Notes under the pieces: generated by a model
Database searches by the model: none
What the model was told of the DNA's origin: nothing
Seen by the model: the letters and a program-made list of their open reading frames with translations, nothing else
Position numbers and translations under genes: made by a program
NCBI RefSeq assembly: GCF_028769735.1
Contig: NC_088178.1
Location: 5,336,001 to 5,400,000 of the forward strand
Source of the DNA: Zonotrichia leucophrys gambelii
Taxonomy: Eukaryota > Chordata > Aves > Passeriformes > Passerellidae
DNA length: 64,000 bases
Direction of reading: 5' to 3'
Shown here: positions 58,401 to 64,000 of the stretch, piece after piece
Position numbering within the stretch: position 1 is the stretch's first letter
Layout of the letters: each line of letters begins with the position of its first letter

Positions 58401-59693
58401 GCTCATTTGGGAGCAAGCAGGAGCCTGGGAGTGCAAAGACAAAGCCAGCAGCTGCTTTGCTAGGAGCCCCAAGGACAGGCAGTGTCCAGGCTGTGGGATC
58501 TTGCAGTTTTAGCTGCTCTTGCCAAGCACGTGTTCTCTTTCAGGACCTCCAAAGATAATGACAATTCTCAAGACTTTTGGGCTACATTAAAATGTCATTT
58601 AACTTTCTGCTTCAGAAAAAGGATTATGAAACTAGAATTAGAGAAGACATTTAAATATCACTTCAGGCTTGAACAGAAATACCCATGTGGAAAATGGTGC
58701 GGCAAGTCTTTCCAACAGACTTTAGTCCCACCTCATAGCCTACAGCAAAGTGAAATACATCAGGAATGACAAAAACATAACGCAAAGTAGAGATCTGCAA
58801 GTTAAAGGATACTGTGTAAAGAAAAGATAATACATCATACTCATGGGAGAAAAAACACCACTTGAAATTACAAAGTAAAAGTCAAGTCAGAAATCAAAAT
58901 TATAATGAAATATTGAAAACAAAAGGAAAATATTTAATTTTCTGGTTGCAAAGAGACAGTTGAGAATTTGGCTTGCAAATAGTTCCCTATCCAGACTCAA
59001 AATTTCCTGCAGGTTTTTAGTGGCACTTTGTCACAAGGAGTAGGAGCTGTGTGAGATTCCTAATGTCTGTCTGGAACAAGAAAGGAAACAACCCAGACAA
59101 AGCAGATAGAAAGGATTCTAAATTAAAAGATACATATTATAGTATTTATAAATACATAGCAATGGATGATCAGAAAAAGACCTACTTAACAGATTTTATA
59201 AATTCCTTTAGTAATCTGACTTTAAAAACCTGAGAAACTTTGCATTTTATAGATTGGCTGGTTTGTATCTTCATTCTAAAGCAGCTATTTTAAAAAGATA
59301 AAGTACAAATTATATAACATCTGGAATTAGCATCTGGCAATTAGTAGTTCAAGAGGGTCAACAATTTTTTAAATTACTTTCAGTCCTCAGAATAATTCTG
59401 TTGTGGTTTGAACAAAATCCATGGCTGGTTTGATGTCTGAACAAAAAAATATATCAGATATTCTTCCATGCCAGAGATGAGGGATTTTTACTTCTTTGAA
59501 GTTAAGAGTTTTCAGGAAAAAATTTCCTATTGGTCCTTCTTTTCAAGAAACTGTTTTCCCATCATGTGAAATGATGCATGAGACAGCAGGCTTGACATTG
59601 CCTCTGTTTAATTAATTTTCCAATTTCATTATGTTTGAAAACTAAAAGAGTTCCATGTATTAAACAGTTCAGATATCAATTTTTATTATTTTC
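58401..59693. other. Unique DNA, no gene seen
   Basis: No gene recognised. The first 150 bp are moderately GC-rich and may be an extension of the LTR or its U3. The rest is AT-rich. Confidence 0.45.
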
Positions 59694-59785
59694 ATGGAAT
59701 CACAGAATACCCTGAATTGAAAGGGACCCACAGAGTTCAACTTTTGGCCCTGCACAGAACCCTACCAATACTACCCTCTACCATT
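59694..59785 (-). mobile_element. CR1 LINE fragment, 3' end
   Basis: Minus-strand CR1 terminus. The plus strand shows tcatggaatcacagaatacc, ctgaattgaaagggacccac and ggccctgcacagaaccctac. It is the same subfamily as 10793-10925. Confidence 0.85.
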
Positions 59786-60574
59786 TTAATCTATTTCTTG
59801 GAAATAAAAGAAGATCCTGTGTGAGTGTTAATATGAAATTAATACATGTTTATAGCAAAGCATTAGAAAGAGCTAAGCTGGATGTCCACAAGGGAAATCA
59901 TTCTTTGGCTTAAAAGGTTTAATTAAGTATTGTTGCTCATTTTAACAAGATACATAGAAGGAAAAAGGTGTGTTTGTTTTTAAATGCATGATTTACAGAA
60001 AACATTTCTTTTGTTCACTTCTCGCTACTGCTTAGAGATATTTATCGTATTTGGAGCAGTAAATTTGTCATGCATGTAGGTACAAGCTGTGACAAATTGC
60101 ACAAGTTTTACATCCAGATCTTGCACTTAGTGAACAAGCCTTAGGACCTTCTTGTTAAAGAAAAAACATTAGTGAAAAATCACTTTTTTCTAGATTTCTG
60201 GTGGTGTTTGTCAAAGTGATAAGAATTCACAGTAGAAGCATGGCAGGTGTTGTCTTAACATTTCCTGAATTAACACAAAGTTTTCCAGTAGCTTGTTAAT
60301 AGTTAATACAGAAGAGGACGTTTTATGCTGCAAAAAAACTACGAATAAATTTTAAAAACAATTATATCCTGGAATATATTAAATTGCATAAATCAATCTA
60401 TTGCTTTTCCTTATTTTGAACAATAATGTCACTTCAGAGCCTGGGATTGTCAAATCCTGTAAAACCTCAATTAAACAAAAAAATAAATACAAAATAAGAA
60501 ATCTAAGAGAAAAAAATCAAGACCAAAAATACTCCACCAGGTGAGAACTGAAGAGTCAAAAACAGCCCACTTGT
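59786..60574. other. Unique AT-rich DNA
   Basis: No feature recognised. Confidence 0.45.
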
Positions 60575-60662
60575 AGTATGTTAAGGAGGGCCAGGAGTTG
60601 GACTTTGATGATACTTGTGAGTTTCTTCCAAGTCAGAATATTCTGTAATTCTCTGATTCTGT
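60575..60662 (+). mobile_element. CR1 LINE fragment, 3' end
   Basis: A short plus-strand terminus with ggccaggagttggactttga, gagtttcttccaagtcagaa and tattctgtaattctctgattct-type octamers. Confidence 0.8.
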
Positions 60663-62879
60663 GTAGGAATGATCTCTATGCACTAGAACATGAAACAGAG
60701 ACTGAAATATCTCTTTAGGCACATATACATTATACCCATTTAGGATAATTTTCCACCACTTTTCCTAAAGCCCAGCTCTTTGAGGCCTAAGAGCATCAAG
60801 CTGTAAAACCAAAGGATGGTGATTAAAAAGTTGCCCATCCCCTTCCCTTTTTAAACCTGGTTCCTTCACTTTGTGGGTCTGGAGGAAATTAGTGGGGATG
60901 TACTACCTTGTGACATCTGAGACTTTGTCTTTCATGTCATTACCTCTATTCTTGGGACTTTTTATGCATTTCTTTCAGCTCATTTATACCTGGTTCTCTT
61001 CACCCTAAAAAGCTGAACCTACCCCTTCCCTGGAGCTGTTTATCCAGCCCTAAGGACAATGCCTGACTCTGCAGGGAGCTGAGCATATCTGGGGCTTACA
61101 TGGGATCTCAGAAGAGCTCATTGCAAATGTACAAACTATTATTGCACACTACTGTGCAAATATTAATAACAGGGGCTTTGTGACATTCAAATGTCGCACA
61201 GACAGTTGGTGGTAAAGGAATGTTCAAGCAAATGAGTAATCTGAGATTGTGATCCTTCATAGTTCTAATTATAAAACAGCCTTATTATTTTCTGTAACAT
61301 TTTATGATATAATAGTATTTGAAAAGTGACTGTATTAAGAGCATGACATTTACTGAAGTGAATAAGATTTTCACATGTGAAGTAATTTCGCTGCCACTTA
61401 TTGTGCAAAACAGAAACTTCAGAAGTAGAGATCAGTTAATTCTTTAATGCAATGCCTATTTAGAGTTATTTCCTTAATTTATGGTCTTTTCACAGGATTT
61501 CCCTGTCTTGGGACAAAGATTAAACACTGGATATTGCTTCTTTCAGCAGTTAATACTTGGAGAAGTCAGGCAAGTTGATTTTAGTATTTTTAACTAAAAT
61601 GTTTTTTAAGTCTTTCTTTTGTGGTTACAAAAGGTTACCTCAGCAGAAACTCCCCTTTTCTCACTTCAGATAGTACTCTCAACCCAACTTCTTCCATTTT
61701 ATTTCCATTTCAACCCATTTTTTTTCCATTTGTTTGATCCTTTCTCTGTGATGTTTTAATCTGGACTCCAACTGCTGGCCATTGGTAGTTCTCTTATCCA
61801 TCTTATCCATGTCTGCTTTGTGCCAAAGAATGACCCTTCCCACACCCTTCTACTTTGAAAAACAAAATAAAACTAAAACTATTTAACAAAGCACACACAC
61901 ACACAAGCCTGACTGAAAATTAAAATTCTAACAACATGTTCCTAAGTGGAACGAGGTTGCTCCTAGTCCATTAATTAAATCATAACAGAGGGTTGATAGC
62001 ACTGCCTTGTTTGCTCCAGAAATATCCACAGTAGGAGACACTGGAATGGAAAAATAGACAAAGGAATTGTGCAACTGTAAGCGAGATAAAATTCCATGGT
62101 AGTCCTGGTTTGTTCTTACAGAGTTATTCCATCAAAACTTGGCTCACATCAAACAAATCCAATTAATGAAATTTTACCAGTAATAAATCTGAAAGAATTA
62201 TACAACATTTTCATTTGAATCAGTTGATCAGGAAATAACAAATTATCATAAGTGGAATATTTGTGCTTTCCAATGACATCAAATCAATCATTCCTCAGAT
62301 AATTCTAGACATTTTGCAATGCACAGATACACTTGAGAGGAGAAATATCCTTGTTTGTCTGTGGGTTAAAACAGTTGTAAGAGGAACTGATTCCTGAGTG
62401 TTCTCATGGATGCAAAATATATTTTTTTCTTATTTTAATTTTTTCTCCCCACGTGCCAGATCTGTTCTGAATGCTTACACATATTTCCTTGGACTTTGGG
62501 GACTTTGAAATTATATTTACTAAAAATTACTAGTTTTATGTTAAAATTATATTTCACTTCTGTGGAGCTCTTAAGAAACCAGTTATCAGGTGAACTGTTT
62601 AGTCATGGTGCTTAAATTCATTTTAGGCTGGATTTAGAAGGAAAATGTCAGGGAGTCATGCAGTAAACTACCCAGCTAATTGATCACTGAATTCCTTTAA
62701 AAATTAACCTTTTTTCACATGAAATCCTATAGAAAAATGCATTGGGCCGTGTTCATTGGAGACTTAATTGGCTTTTTCTTCCACTGCATACAGAGCAATG
62801 TTCTTACCTCTAGAGAATAGTTGCAAACTGCATCATAGTTGGAACAGGATATTTAAAAATATTTCTAATGGAGTAAAAC
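60663..62879. other. Unique AT-rich DNA
   Basis: No gene or transposon recognised. An (AC)n run of about 14 bases lies at 61893-61906. Confidence 0.5.
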
Positions 62880-62985
62880 AAGGAGAACATGGTTCAAATG
62901 GTAGACTGGGCAGTATTAGGTTAACAGTTGGATTCATGGATTTTGAAAGTCTTTTCCAACATAAATGATTCTATGATACTTTGAT
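62880..62985 (+). mobile_element. CR1 LINE fragment, 3' end
   Basis: A plus-strand CR1 terminus: actgggcagtattaggttaa, cagttggattcatggatttt, agtcttttccaacataaatg, then attctatgatac with a repeated atgatac tail. It is the classic avian CR1 tail in which attctatg-type octamers end the element. Confidence 0.9.
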
Positions 62986-63324
62986 ATGATACTTTCAAAA
63001 AGTCTTAAATATTTCATATTTAAGAAGTTGTAGAAAATATTGTAGAAAATTACACATGATATGTGGCAATAGCTGGAGTGAGAACATGCTGGAATTATAA
63101 AATGGAGCAGTCAATTTTCCTGTCAAAGAATGATTAACCAATTTACCGGAATCATTAAAATTGATCCAAGATTTATGGTTGCAGAAAGGTGAGTTTGGAG
63201 GTAAGCTAAAAATCAGCACTAGTTCCACGTCTTGAAAAACAGCCCACGTGGTCCTCAGTGTCACTGTAGTAGCTCCATAGGAGACCTTGTCCAGCCAAAA
63301 CTGGCGACCAGGGGCTATTTGTGC
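62986..63324. other. Unique AT-rich DNA
   Basis: No feature recognised. The 204-codon minus-strand frame that crosses this part and the next is driven by the T-rich complement of the A-rich repeat. Confidence 0.5.
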
Positions 63325-63477
63325 ACAAAAAAAACCAACAAACCAAAAAAACCCCAAAACCACAAACCAAAACCAAACCAAACAAAGGATAAAACAAAAC
63401 AAAACAAAACAAAACAAAAAAACAACCCACAAAAAAACAAAACAAAAAAACACCCCAGAACCCCCCCCCCCCCCCCC
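63325..63477. repeat. CAAAA-rich tract ending in a C17 run
   Basis: An A-rich array of ccaaaa, caaaa and aaaaaac units (a pure CAAAA pentamer array at about 63390-63418) ends in 17 consecutive C residues (63461-63477). It is the third tract of this kind in the window. Confidence 0.93.
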
Positions 63478-63589
63478 GATATTGTTGTTTTTTTCCTTGA
63501 GACAATGTCTCCGGATCTGGAGCCTGTGTTTTCTCCCCAGCTTAATGAACACTATGAGGCATGGAAACCTGCCTGAGGTGGGAGAAGAG

Positions 63590-63925
63590 TTGTACCTGAA
63601 GGGCTCCAAGAGACCTGGAGAAGGACTTTGGAAATAGGAATTGATGGAATGGAATGACAGGACAAGCAGGGAATGGCCTTAAGCTGAAGGAGGTCCAGGG
63701 ATAAATGGGATTTTGGGAAGGAATTATTCCTGGGAGGATGGGGAGGCCCTGGCACAGGGTGCCCAGAGAAGCTGTGGCTGCCCCTGGATCCCTGGCAGTG
63801 TCCAAATCCAGGTTGATGAGGTTTGGAGCAACCTGGGATAGTTGGTCACCATGGAAGTGACCCTGCTCATGGCAAAGAGTGGCACTGGATGGACTTTTAG
63901 GTCCCTTCCAACCCAATTGTGGCAC
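63590..63925 (+). mobile_element. CR1 LINE fragment, 3' part, about 330 bp
   Basis: A plus-strand CR1: agacctggagaaggactttg, atggaatgacaggacaagca, ggccctggcacagggtgccc, agagaagctgtggctgcccc, tggatccctggcagtgtcca, agagtggcactggatggact and gtcccttccaacccaattgt. It is the closest partner of the 17.0-kb copy. The antisense frames across it are shadows. Confidence 0.94.
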
Positions 63926-64000
63926 TCTCTGACAATAACTGAAGTATTTCTAACACTAGCACAAATATTCAAATATCAAAGCAGATTTTCCCGTACTATC
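63926..64000. other. Unique AT-rich DNA at the window edge
   Basis: No feature recognised. Confidence 0.4.

Noticed and set aside
62995..63609. 204-codon minus-strand frame rich in Phe, Val, Leu and Cys, and the plus-strand Lys/Gln/Asn/Pro frames opposite
   Set aside because: Driven by the CAAAA/C17 low-complexity tract. No family resemblance.
1..64000. CRISPR arrays, operons, prokaryotic promoters, tRNA or rRNA genes
   Set aside because: None seen. The regular repeats are eukaryotic microsatellites without spacers, and the context is vertebrate repeats. A 'ggttcaaat' near 62891 that recalls a tRNA B box is part of a CR1 tail.

Overview
This is vertebrate genomic DNA, most likely from a bird and probably a songbird. 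It holds no confirmed functional gene. Two things point to a bird. First, about twenty truncated CR1 LINE copies are present, most with the typical avian CR1 3' end (a 'lysine-free' tail of the type ...tcccttccaaccc... followed by attctatg-like octamers). Second, there are several retroviral LTR fragments of types I associate with songbird genomes. No prokaryotic signals, operons or RNA genes are visible. Most of the window is AT-rich, single-copy-looking DNA with stop codons in every frame, consistent with a gene desert or a very long intron.

Layout. 0-10 kb: unique DNA interrupted by a 441-nt pure-purine GGAA tract (1.5-2.0 kb), a CR1 copy at 4 kb, an A-rich tract at 4.8 kb and a CR1 at 8 kb. 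10-21 kb: CR1 copies at 10.8, 17.0 and 17.9 kb, two same-orientation LTR fragments at 11.2 and 12.2 kb (the second carrying a TCC microsatellite), and a nearly complete solo-type LTR at 20.1-20.7 kb. 21-35 kb: mostly unique DNA, a T/TTTG-rich tract at 24.7 kb, a somewhat GC-richer unidentified block at 26.6-28.1 kb, and CR1 pieces at 25.4, 31.0, 32.4, 33.2 and 34.9 kb. 35-47 kb: an LTR at 35.8-36.2 kb, a GA-rich hexamer tract at 37.6 kb, a decayed L2-type LINE reverse-transcriptase relic at 39.1-39.9 kb flanked by a direct duplication (38.9 and 40.7 kb), tetranucleotide and AT microsatellites at 40.7, 43.1 and 46.1 kb, and a CR1 at 47 kb. 48.3-49.3 kb: the only gene-like object, a GC-rich, CpG-containing island with a 369-codon open frame on the minus strand. 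49-64 kb: CR1 at 51.8, 57.4, 59.7, 60.6, 62.9 and 63.6 kb, LTRs at 54.8-55.5 and 57.9-58.4 kb, and a CAAAA/C17 simple repeat at 63.3 kb.

The best candidate for something undescribed is the minus-strand open frame at 48.27-49.38 kb. It has a protein-like composition (an acidic, serine-rich low-complexity part and a basic KNRKAQKLRQQKSK segment), and I cannot assign it to a family. It contains an in-frame 62-codon-offset duplication whose only two nucleotide differences are both synonymous. It could be a retrocopy, an exon of an unidentified gene, or a chance GC-rich open frame. The other items are mostly repeat biology.

All repeat assignments come from recognising family sequence by eye. Boundaries are good to roughly 10-50 bases unless stated.
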